A stretch of 5,931 bases of DNA from AWTP1-13 sp039808585 (GTDB lineage: Bacteria > Pseudomonadota > Alphaproteobacteria > Rhizobiales > Hyphomicrobiaceae), in assembly GCA_039808585.1 (NCBI GenBank), contig JBDHTJ010000239.1, positions 1 to 5,931 of the forward strand. The letters run 5' to 3'. Below, in pieces: positions 1-5,836 of the stretch. The translations under genes and the position numbers were made by a program. The first letter of the stretch is position 1; every line of letters starts with the position of its first letter. The notes below the pieces were generated by a model. It was not told the DNA's origin. It was given only the letters and a program-made list of their open reading frames with translations, and made no database searches.

Positions 1-353
1 TAATCCGGAACGTCGCCGATATGGGCCCGGAGAACATCCGCGAAAATCTGCAAGTGCTCAAGCGCCAAGTCTCCGAGCGGACCATCGCGCATGCGGATCT
101 CCAGGGACAGACCATTACACTTTCGAACTTCGGGATGCTCGGCGGCATGCACGCGGTTCTGACCGTGATGCCGCCGCAGGTTGCCATTCTCGGTGCGGGT
201 CGCATTCATCGCGCCGTGCGTGCGATGGGGGAGAAGATCCAGTTGGTCTCGGTGCTGCCGCTCTCGCTGTCCTTCGATCATCGCGCGGTCACCGGAGCCG
301 AGGCGTGCGCCTTCATGGCAGCCGCGGTCGCGGACCTCTCGCAATCGAGCTGA
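1..353 (+). CDS. 2-oxoacid dehydrogenase E2 component (dihydrolipoamide acyltransferase), C-terminal part
   Basis: This is the 3' end of a gene that begins before the window; codons are in frame from base 3 and the stop is TGA at 351-353. About 116 residues remain, all from the C-terminal acyltransferase domain of E2. That domain moves an acyl group from lipoyl-lysine to CoA in pyruvate, branched-chain or acetoin-type dehydrogenase complexes in the cytoplasm. Visible family landmarks are ITLSNFGMLGG, then PPQVAILGAGRI, then LPLSLSFDHRAVTGAEA near the end. The usual catalytic motif is DHRxxxDG; here the His is kept but the segment reads DHRAVTG, with Thr where Asp is normal. I recall the same change in one group of bacterial E2 proteins, so it is probably a subfamily trait and not damage. 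The lipoyl and E1/E3-binding domains lie outside the window, so the acyl substrate cannot be told. The amino acid dehydrogenase 58 bases downstream suggests a 2-oxoacid made from an amino acid. Confidence 0.9.
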   Translation, partial: IRNVADMGPENIRENLQVLKRQVSERTIAHADLQGQTITLSNFGMLGGMHAVLTVMPPQVAILGAGRIHRAVRAMGEKIQLVSVLPLSLSFDHRAVTGAEACAFMAAAVADLSQSS

Positions 354-397
354 ACCCAATGACCCGGGGCTGCGCCAATGAACCTCGGCTCGCCAAC

Positions 398-404
398 AAG
401 GAAG
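398..404 (+). promoter_or_regulatory. Ribosome binding site of the amino acid dehydrogenase gene
   Basis: AAGGAAG lies just upstream of the ATG at 412, with AAGGA ending nine bases before it. This is a strong Shine-Dalgarno match and supports 412 as the start. The competing ATG at 378 has no comparable site and opens a different, unlikely frame. Confidence 0.7.
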
Positions 405-411
405 TGCAATC

Positions 412-1518
412 ATGCAGGATGCGTTCTCGATCGCGGACAGCCTTGGACCGGAAAAGGTCATCCACATCCATCAGCCTTCAGTGGGATTGAGGGCCATCGT
501 CGTTGTCGACAATACAGCGGCGGGCCCCGCCATCGGTGGCACGCGAATGGCACCCGATGTTACGCTCGATGAGTGTGCACGCCTCGCGCGCGCCATGACG
601 TTCAAGAATGCTGCGGCGGGTCTGGCACACGGCGGAGCCAAGTCCGTCATCTTCGGCGACCCTGCGATGCCACCCGAAAAGAAGGAGGTTATTGTCCGGG
701 CATTCGCGTCCGCCATCCGAAATATCGAAGAGTATATTCCCGGTCCCGACATGGGGACCGACGAAACGGCCATGGCGTGGGTTCGAGACGAGATCGGCCG
801 ATCGGTCGGCTTGCCTCGCGTGGTCGGCGGCATACCGCTCGACGAGATTGGCGCTACCGGTTGGGGACTAGCAGCTGCGGCGGAGGCTGCACAGGCGTTC
901 GGAGGCCCCGCGCTCGCCGGTGCCAGGGTCGCGGTCCAGGGCTTCGGTGCAGTTGGCCAGCATGCGGCACGCTTTCTCGCAGAGAAGGGCGCAATGCTGG
1001 TCGCCGCGTCCGATTCGCACGGCACGGTTGTGGACGAGGATGGCCTCGACGTCGCGGCGCTCATGGACCTTAAAAAGCAGAAGGGCCGCCTTGCCGGATA
1101 TCCGAAGGGACACAAGCTCGGACGCGACGAGATCATCGGCCTCGCGTGTGACATCTGGATTCCCGCCGCGCGTCCCGACGTGCTTACGGCAGATAATGTG
1201 CAGCGTCTCCAGACCAAGCTCGTGCTGCAAGGCGCGAATATCCCGGCCACCGCGCACGCCGAGCAGATCCTGCATGCGCGAGGTATCCTGTCGATCCCGG
1301 ATTTCATCGCCAATGCCGGCGGTGTCATTTGTGCAGCCGTTGAGTACCACGGCGGGTCGGAAGCGACCGCTCTCGCGACGATCGCCGAAAAGATTAGCCG
1401 CAACACGGGCGAGGTGCTGCGTGATGCGCGAGAGCGCCGCGTGCAGCCCCGTGAGGCCGCAACGGCATTGGCCGAGCGCCGCGTGCGAGAAGCCATGCTG
1501 CTGCGCCGCTGGCGCTAA
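412..1518 (+). CDS. Leucine-dehydrogenase-type amino acid dehydrogenase (Glu/Leu/Phe/Val dehydrogenase family)
   Basis: This predicted cytoplasmic enzyme of 368 residues matches the usual length of leucine dehydrogenase (about 365) rather than glutamate dehydrogenase (about 410-450). The family catalyses reversible NAD(P)-dependent oxidative deamination of an L-amino acid to a 2-oxoacid and ammonia. The N-terminal catalytic domain carries GGTRM (42-46), MTFKNAAAG with Lys65, GGAKSVI with Lys77, and GPDMGTDE with Asp113. These correspond to the substrate-binding Lys, catalytic Lys and catalytic Asp of the family. The Rossmann domain begins near 173 with QGFGAVG (GxGxxG at 177-182), followed by Asp201 at the end of the second strand, which favours NAD+ over NADP+. 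NAGGVI (301-306) closes the active site. The residue before GG is Ile41, where glutamate dehydrogenases carry Lys to hold the side-chain carboxylate, so an uncharged side chain is expected. The exact substrate is unknown; the neighbouring E2 could process the oxoacid product. All key residues are present. Confidence 0.9.
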   Translation: MQDAFSIADSLGPEKVIHIHQPSVGLRAIVVVDNTAAGPAIGGTRMAPDVTLDECARLARAMTFKNAAAGLAHGGAKSVIFGDPAMPPEKKEVIVRAFASAIRNIEEYIPGPDMGTDETAMAWVRDEIGRSVGLPRVVGGIPLDEIGATGWGLAAAAEAAQAFGGPALAGARVAVQGFGAVGQHAARFLAEKGAMLVAASDSHGTVVDEDGLDVAALMDLKKQKGRLAGYPKGHKLGRDEIIGLACDIWIPAARPDVLTADNVQRLQTKLVLQGANIPATAHAEQILHARGILSIPDFIANAGGVICAAVEYHGGSEATALATIAEKISRNTGEVLRDARERRVQPREAATALAERRVREAMLLRRWR

Positions 1519-1571
1519 GTGCTCGGCACTCGTTTGAACTGACCAAGGGAATTCGGCGCCCGGCGAAGTAC

Positions 1572-1575
1572 GGAG
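1572..1575 (+). promoter_or_regulatory. Ribosome binding site of the cDPGS-family gene
   Basis: GGAG is placed eight bases before the ATG at 1584. The 65-base gap between the two genes shows no convincing promoter or terminator, so this looks like re-initiation within one transcript. Confidence 0.55.
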
Positions 1576-1583
1576 TACCAAAG

Positions 1584-2942
1584 ATGACCACATCATCAGG
1601 GCCGCGCCGGATCGTGATCATGGGCGCTGCCGGACGCGACTTTCACAACTTCAATGTCGTCTATCGCGATAACGCCGCAGTCGATATCGTGGCATTCACA
1701 GCGGCGCAGATTCCCGGAATAGCCGCGCGTCGCTATCCTCCGGCACTTGCAGGCCCACGATATCCCGCCGGCATTCCGATCATCGAGGAGGATGACTTCG
1801 GAGCCATCTGCAAGGAGCGACAGGTGGACGAGGTGGTCTTCGCCTACAGCGATGTCCCGCACATGGACGTGATGCACAAGGCTTCGGTCGCGCTTGCCGC
1901 TGGCGCCGATTTCACTTTGCTTGGGCCCCGCAGCACGATGCTTGCGTCGCGACGACCGGTGATTGCCGTTTGCGCGGTACGGACCGGCGTCGGCAAGAGC
2001 CAGGTCACACGGTGGTTGGCGCGCCGGCTGAAGCAGGGCGGGTTACGCCCGGTGGTCTTGCGTCACCCCATGCCGTACGGCGATCTCGAGCGCCAAAGGG
2101 TTCAGCGCTTTGCCACAATGTCGGATTTGGACACCGCCGGGTGTACGCTCGAGGAGCGGGAGGAATACGAGCCACACATCGCCGCCGGTGGTGTCGTGTT
2201 CGCGGGCGTGGATTACGCACGCATCCTCAGCGTTGCGGAGCAGGAGGCGGATGTCATCCTCTGGGACGGAGGCAACAACGATTTTCCTTTCATCAAGCCG
2301 GATCTCCTGATTGTGCTGGTTGATCCGCTCCGCCCGGGACACGAGACGTCCCATCATCCTGGAGAGGCCGTACTCCGCATGGCAAACATCGTCGTGGTGG
2401 CCAAGTGCGGTTCGGCGGCTTTGGCAGATATTCAGGCCGTCACGGAGACTGCACGAACGCACGCCCCGGGTGCCAACATCGTCAAGGCACGATCAATCGT
2501 GACACTCGATAACGCCGCCGCTGTGACGGGAAGGCGCGTCATCGTTGTTGACGATGGCCCTACGCTCACGCATGGCGGCATGGCCTACGGGGCAGGCTAT
2601 GTGGCCGCAGTCCAGGCGGGCGCCTCGGAGATCATCGATCCCCGTGCGTCGGCCACCGGCGAGATAGCTCGCGTACTGCAGGCATTCCCACACATCGGCA
2701 AGGCGCTGCCGGCAATGGGCTACTCGCGCGTCCAGATCGCTGACCTCGCGGCCACGATAAACGCCTCGGCGGCGGACGTCGTGGTTACGGGAACCCCGAC
2801 CGACCTGGCGCACGTCTTGCCGTTGAACAAGCCCGTCGTGCGGGCGCGGTATGAGTATGACGACGAGGAGCCCGGTCTTGGTCCGCTCGTCGACGCCTTC
2901 GTGGCCCAGCTTGGACTTCGTCAACCGACAGGACGGTGGTGA
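1584..2942 (+). CDS. Cyclic 2,3-diphosphoglycerate synthetase (cDPGS) family P-loop protein, role here unknown
   Basis: The protein has 452 residues, close to the roughly 460 of the archaeal cDPGS, which uses ATP to close an internal phosphoanhydride in 2,3-diphosphoglycerate. An N-terminal Rossmann-like part starts with RIVIMGAAGRDFHNFN (9-24) and includes PAGIPIIEE (61-69). The P-loop is AVRTGVGKS (131-139), with Lys138 and Ser139. Its form resembles the GTDTEVGKT loop of dethiobiotin synthetase and the SIMIBI group of ATPases. A Walker-B-like strand follows, ending in ILWDGGNNDFPF (225-236), then LIVLVDPLRPGHE (242-254). DDGPTLTHGGMAYGAGY (323-339) is a hallmark I recall from this family. 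There is no signal peptide or membrane segment, so it should be cytoplasmic. The family assignment rests on recalled motifs. A function in making cyclic diphosphoglycerate is doubtful here: the gene sits in a nitrogen-metabolism operon and its stop codon overlaps the start of the ornithine carbamoyltransferase. It may activate or cyclise another substrate, or be a GTPase, as some homologs are labelled. Confidence 0.82.
   Translation: MTTSSGPRRIVIMGAAGRDFHNFNVVYRDNAAVDIVAFTAAQIPGIAARRYPPALAGPRYPAGIPIIEEDDFGAICKERQVDEVVFAYSDVPHMDVMHKASVALAAGADFTLLGPRSTMLASRRPVIAVCAVRTGVGKSQVTRWLARRLKQGGLRPVVLRHPMPYGDLERQRVQRFATMSDLDTAGCTLEEREEYEPHIAAGGVVFAGVDYARILSVAEQEADVILWDGGNNDFPFIKPDLLIVLVDPLRPGHETSHHPGEAVLRMANIVVVAKCGSAALADIQAVTETARTHAPGANIVKARSIVTLDNAAAVTGRRVIVVDDGPTLTHGGMAYGAGYVAAVQAGASEIIDPRASATGEIARVLQAFPHIGKALPAMGYSRVQIADLAATINASAADVVVTGTPTDLAHVLPLNKPVVRARYEYDDEEPGLGPLVDAFVAQLGLRQPTGRW
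2930..2933 (+). promoter_or_regulatory. Ribosome binding site that decides the ornithine carbamoyltransferase start
   Basis: AGGA lies inside the end of the cDPGS-family gene, eight bases before ATG 2942. Four in-frame starts are possible: GTG 2936, GTG 2939, ATG 2942 and ATG 2948. Spacing favours 2942, which also gives a TGATG stop/start overlap. ATG 2948 remains a plausible alternative. Confidence 0.5.
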
Positions 2943-3943
2943 TGCCCATGAACCTTAAAGGACGCAGCATTCTTTCGCTCGCCGACCTCTCGGCGCCAGA
3001 GATTCGTCTTCTGCTCAAGCTCGCCTCCGAACTCAAGGCTGCCAAGCTCGCCGGTACCGAGAGGCAGCGGCTCAGCGGCAAAAACATCGCGCTGATTTTC
3101 GAGAAGGATTCCACCCGGACGCGCGCCGGCTTCGAGGTGGCCGCTTACGATCAGGGTGCGCACGTCACCTATCTCGGGCCAACCGGCACGCAGATCGGCC
3201 ACAAGGAGTCCATGAAGGATACAGCGCGCGTTCTCGGCCGCATGTACGATGCCATCGAGTTCCGCGGCTATAGCCAGGATGCGGCGCGTCAGCTCGCCGA
3301 GTTCTCCGGCGTACCCATCTACAATGGTCTGACCGACGTGGCGCATCCCACGCAAGCGCTCGCCGATTTCATGACCATGCGCGAGTTCACCCACAAGCAT
3401 CTTTCGGACATGGCCGTTGCCTTCGTCGGTGACGTCGGGAACAACGTCGCGCGCACACTCGCAGAAGGCGCCGTCAAGCTCGGCATGGACATGCGTTTGG
3501 GTGGCCCGGCCGCCCTGTGGCCCGACAAAGCTTTTGTCTCGCACCTTGAAGAAACCCTAGCGAGCTCTGGTGGACGTCTTAGACTGACCGCTGATGCGCA
3601 ACGGGCCGTCGAGGGTGCGGACTTCGTCTACACCGATGTTTGGCTGTCGATGGGCGAGGCCAAGGAGAAGTGGGCTGAGCGGCTCTCGCTGCTCACTCCC
3701 TACCGGGTGACTTCCACACTAATGGCAAAGACAGGCAACCCTCACACGAAATTCATGCACTGCCTGCCGGCCTTCCATAACCTGGAGACCCTTGTCGGCG
3801 CCGAGATTGGCCGCAAGTTCGGGATAGATTGCATGGAGGTCACCGAGGAGGTCTTCGAAAGCCGAGCCTCGATCGTGTTCGACCAGGCGGAGAATCGTAT
3901 GCACGCTATAAAGGCGCTGCTCGTGGCGACGATCGGAGCATGA
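2942..3943 (+). CDS. arcB: Ornithine carbamoyltransferase, probably catabolic (ArcB/ArgF family)
   Basis: The enzyme interconverts carbamoyl phosphate plus ornithine with citrulline plus phosphate in the cytoplasm. From ATG 2942 it has 333 residues, the normal length. The carbamoyl phosphate site is complete: STRTR (57-61), HPTQ (135-138) and HCLP (273-276). Ornithine-binding elements are TDVW with Asp232 and SMGE (236-239). The stretch AAYDQGAHVTYLGPTGTQIG is typical of the ArcB and enterobacterial ArgF/ArgI group, so sequence alone does not separate catabolic from anabolic enzymes. The overlapping carbamate kinase gene argues for the catabolic direction, feeding carbamoyl phosphate to ATP formation; argF is the alternative name. 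The start overlaps the previous stop (TGATG) and the stop overlaps the next start (ATGA), so all three genes are probably translationally coupled. One small departure is GDVGNNVARTL (163-173), where homologs usually have Arg just before the paired Asn. Confidence 0.95.
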   Translation: MPMNLKGRSILSLADLSAPEIRLLLKLASELKAAKLAGTERQRLSGKNIALIFEKDSTRTRAGFEVAAYDQGAHVTYLGPTGTQIGHKESMKDTARVLGRMYDAIEFRGYSQDAARQLAEFSGVPIYNGLTDVAHPTQALADFMTMREFTHKHLSDMAVAFVGDVGNNVARTLAEGAVKLGMDMRLGGPAALWPDKAFVSHLEETLASSGGRLRLTADAQRAVEGADFVYTDVWLSMGEAKEKWAERLSLLTPYRVTSTLMAKTGNPHTKFMHCLPAFHNLETLVGAEIGRKFGIDCMEVTEEVFESRASIVFDQAENRMHAIKALLVATIGA

Positions 3944-4884
3944 GACCGAGGCGTATTGTTGTCGCCCTGGGCGGCAACGCGCTTGCGCGTCGCGGTGATC
4001 CCATGACCGCCGAGACGCAACGCGCCAACGTTCGCCGCGCAGTGTCGGCTCTCGCGCCCCTGATCTCCCAAGGTCATCGGCTGGTCATCACCCACGGCAA
4101 CGGTCCGCAGGTCGGACTGCTCGCCCTGCAGGCGGCGGCCGGCCCCGAGGATGGCAATTTCCCATTCGACATCCTCGGGGCGGAAAGCGAGGGCATGATC
4201 GGCTATCTGATCGAGCTCGAGCTGCGCAACACGTTACCGGCCGCGCAACAGATTGTGACGCTTCTGACCCATGCGCGTGTCGATCCAGCAGATCCGGCCT
4301 TCGCCTCTCCGAGCAAGCCGATAGGTCCGACCTACGATGAAGCACGCGCGCGGCAGCTGGCCGCCCGTCACCACTGGACGATCGCGATGGACGGTCCTCA
4401 CTGGCGGCGAATGGTGCCGTCGCCGCGCCCCGTTGAATTCCTGCAGCAGCCGGTGATTTCGGGGCTGGTCGGCGATGGCGTTACCGTGATCTGCGCTGGG
4501 GGTGGTGGTATTCCCGTCGTGCGAGAAGCGGATGGAACACTTCACGGCATCGAGGCCGTGGTCGACAAAGATCTCGCAAGTGCCCTTCTGGCGCGCGTGC
4601 TCGACGCCGATCACCTGCTGCTGCTCACGGACGTCCCTGGGATTTATCTCGACTGGGGCCACGCGCCGGGAAGACTGGTCGCGTCGGCCCCTCCCAGCGC
4701 GCTGGAGCATGGCCGCTTTGCTTCAGGGTCGATGGCCCCGAAGGTGGAAGCTGCCAATGCGTTCGCGGCGGCGACCGGCCGGCTGGCCTCCGTGGGAAGT
4801 CTCGAGGATGCTGTTGCGATCATTGAGGGCAAGGCAGGCACCACGATCGACGCGAACGCGCGGACCTTGCGCCTCTGGACATGA
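3940..4884 (+). CDS. arcC: Carbamate kinase
   Basis: Carbamate kinase transfers the phosphate of carbamoyl phosphate to ADP, giving ATP and carbamate, which falls apart into ammonia and CO2. It is the last step of arginine/citrulline fermentation and acts in the cytoplasm. The product has 314 residues, the usual size. Motifs in order: VVALGGNAL (7-15), ITHGNGPQVG (50-59), GAESEGMIGY (80-89), DPADPAF followed by KPIGPTY (126-132), SPRPVEF (161-167), AGGGGIPVV (186-194), VVDKDLASALLA with Lys210 (207-218), LLLLTDVPGIY (226-236) and GSMAPKVEAA (263-272). All core amino-acid-kinase elements are intact. The start at 3940 overlaps the carbamoyltransferase stop by four bases (ATGA). GGAG at 3935-3938 is too close to serve as a normal ribosome site, which points to translational coupling. 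An upstream in-frame start at 3829 would add 37 residues without family resemblance and is rejected. GAESEG replaces the GAMSQG I recall for classic ArcC, which suggests a distinct subfamily. Confidence 0.95.
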   Translation: MRPRRIVVALGGNALARRGDPMTAETQRANVRRAVSALAPLISQGHRLVITHGNGPQVGLLALQAAAGPEDGNFPFDILGAESEGMIGYLIELELRNTLPAAQQIVTLLTHARVDPADPAFASPSKPIGPTYDEARARQLAARHHWTIAMDGPHWRRMVPSPRPVEFLQQPVISGLVGDGVTVICAGGGGIPVVREADGTLHGIEAVVDKDLASALLARVLDADHLLLLTDVPGIYLDWGHAPGRLVASAPPSALEHGRFASGSMAPKVEAANAFAAATGRLASVGSLEDAVAIIEGKAGTTIDANARTLRLWT

Positions 4885-5038
4885 ATGATCCGCCTAACTT
4901 GACGCGCAACTTCGGACGGTCTGGATCACGGCGCGGACGCCCGCGCAGTCGTCACGCAGAAAGCAACCAATGCCGGTCCTTGCCCGATCGACCCGCTGGC
5001 GCGCGAATGGAAGTTCAAAATCGCCGCGGCACGCGAAG
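4885..5038. other. Intergenic stretch between convergent genes, with a possible decayed coding trace
   Basis: No recognisable gene lies here. In the carbamate kinase frame a second stop follows at 4900-4902, after which the frame stays open with coding-like G/C-ending codons. It includes CPIDPLAREWKFKIAAAREA at about 4978-5037 but has no ATG start. I do not recognise this peptide. It may be a remnant of a lost gene end or simply an open frame in GC-rich DNA. A 53-codon frame from ATG 4881 is Arg/Ser-rich and unconvincing. Confidence 0.3.
4931..4946. terminator. GC-rich hairpin between convergent genes, possible weak terminator
   Basis: GCGCGG and CCGCGC form a perfect six-base-pair stem around an ACGC loop, 46 bases after the carbamate kinase stop. 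There is no T-run on either strand, so it is not a standard intrinsic terminator. Its place between two converging genes is the only support for a role in ending transcripts, and such stems are common by chance in DNA this rich in G and C. Confidence 0.22.
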
Positions 5039-5821
5039 CTAGTCGAAGGATGGGGGATCAAACCAGTTGGTCAGAGAAAGCCCACCATCCACCACGATCG
5101 AGGCGCCTGTGACATATGCCGAGACCTTGTCGGACAGGACTGACAGGGCCATCGGCGCCAAGTCCTCGGCCCGACCAAGACGTCCCAACGGGATGTGGCG
5201 CGCCAACGCCGGATCGGCCACGAACCCGCCGGCTGCAACTGCACCAGGGACGAGGGCATTGACGCGGATACCGTAGCGACCGAAGGCTTTTGCAAGCTCT
5301 TTGACCAGCATCGTCATGGCAGCTTTTGAGGTGCTGTAGTGTGGCAGGTTGCGGGGTGTTTGCGCGTGCAGTGAGGTCACGAAAAGCATCGCGCCGGGCC
5401 TCTTTTCGGCCATCAGAGCCCGTGCAACACCTCTCGCAAGGTGGAAGCCGGCGTCGACGTTCACACGCCGCATCCGCCGCCACGTCTCATCGTCTACCGC
5501 CAGGGCGTGATCCTGTTCGCGGCGAGGCGGGGAAGCGCTGTGCACGACGCGCGTGATGCATCCAAGCGTGCGATGCGCCGCCTCCAGCAACTCCGGCCAC
5601 GCCGCCTCCTCTGCCAGGTCACCGACCCAACCGAATGCGAGCTCTGGGGTGGCACAACCGGTAATCGCCGCATCCACACGCATTTTGTCGACATCGGCAA
5701 AGATGGTGCGCACGCCCTCAGCCACGAGCGCTTGCGCGATGGCTCGGCCGATTCCATTGCCGGCACCGGTGACGAGTGCAGCCTCCTGTTCAATCTCGAA
5801 GAGACCTCTCGATGTGGCCAT
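5039..5821 (-). CDS. SDR family NAD(P)-dependent oxidoreductase
   Basis: This is a classical short-chain dehydrogenase/reductase of 260 residues, a normal length, interconverting an alcohol and a carbonyl with a nicotinamide cofactor in the cytoplasm. The cofactor loop is TGAGNGIG (18-25). Asp43 in FADVD at the end of the second strand favours NAD(H). The catalytic set is complete: Asn121 (RVNVDAG), Ser150 (FVTSLHA), Tyr162 and Lys166 (HYSTSKAA). RVNALVPGAV (187-196) and the C-terminal TGASIVVDGG (238-247) are also typical. The NNAG motif after the fourth strand is replaced by HSAS (94-97), an uncommon variant. I chose ATG 5821 because AGGA sits four bases upstream and the protein then begins shortly before the first strand; a start at 5854 would add 11 residues without a good ribosome site. 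The gene converges on the carbamate kinase operon and is separately transcribed. The substrate cannot be inferred, and a link to the operon is unproven. Confidence 0.93.
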   Translation of the reverse strand: MATSRGLFEIEQEAALVTGAGNGIGRAIAQALVAEGVRTIFADVDKMRVDAAITGCATPELAFGWVGDLAEEAAWPELLEAAHRTLGCITRVVHSASPPRREQDHALAVDDETWRRMRRVNVDAGFHLARGVARALMAEKRPGAMLFVTSLHAQTPRNLPHYSTSKAAMTMLVKELAKAFGRYGIRVNALVPGAVAAGGFVADPALARHIPLGRLGRAEDLAPMALSVLSDKVSAYVTGASIVVDGGLSLTNWFDPPSFD

Positions 5822-5825
5822 ACAA

Positions 5826-5836
5826 TCCTGCCCCCT
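5826..5836 (-). promoter_or_regulatory. Ribosome binding site of the SDR gene
   Basis: On the minus strand an AGGGGGCAGGA stretch ends four bases before ATG 5821. Either purine run could pair with 16S rRNA. It decides for the 5821 start over 5854. Further upstream, to the window end, I see no convincing promoter and no recognisable gene. Confidence 0.5.

Noticed and set aside
354..411. Possible promoter or terminator between the E2 gene and the dehydrogenase gene
   Set aside because: Only a short CCCCGGGG-like palindromic patch is visible, with no T-run and no convincing -35/-10 pair.
471..1496. A 341-codon open frame on the minus strand opposite the amino acid dehydrogenase gene
   Set aside because: Its translation is rich in Ser, Arg and Ala with no known motif. 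It mirrors a well-supported gene and is explained by high G+C and third-position bias.
1518..1530. Small inverted repeat AGTGC-TCG-GCACT at the stop of the dehydrogenase gene
   Set aside because: The five-base-pair stem has no T-run, and the next gene follows closely in the same direction, so a terminator is unlikely.
868..1596. A second long minus-strand frame (242 codons) across the dehydrogenase gene and the following gap
   Set aside because: It shows no family motif, overlaps a clear gene on the other strand, and looks like a codon-bias shadow.
2921..3544. A 207-codon minus-strand frame opposite the ornithine carbamoyltransferase
   Set aside because: The carbamoyltransferase frame has every catalytic motif, and the antisense product has none.
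3829..3939. Upstream in-frame start that would lengthen carbamate kinase by 37 residues
   Set aside because: The extra residues do not resemble the family and lie within the end of the carbamoyltransferase gene; the protein starting at 3940 has the standard N-terminus.
4881..5042. A 53-codon + strand frame starting at the ATG that overlaps the carbamate kinase stop
   Set aside because: It is Arg/Ser-rich, resembles nothing I know, and has no clear ribosome site. The ATGA overlap alone is not enough.
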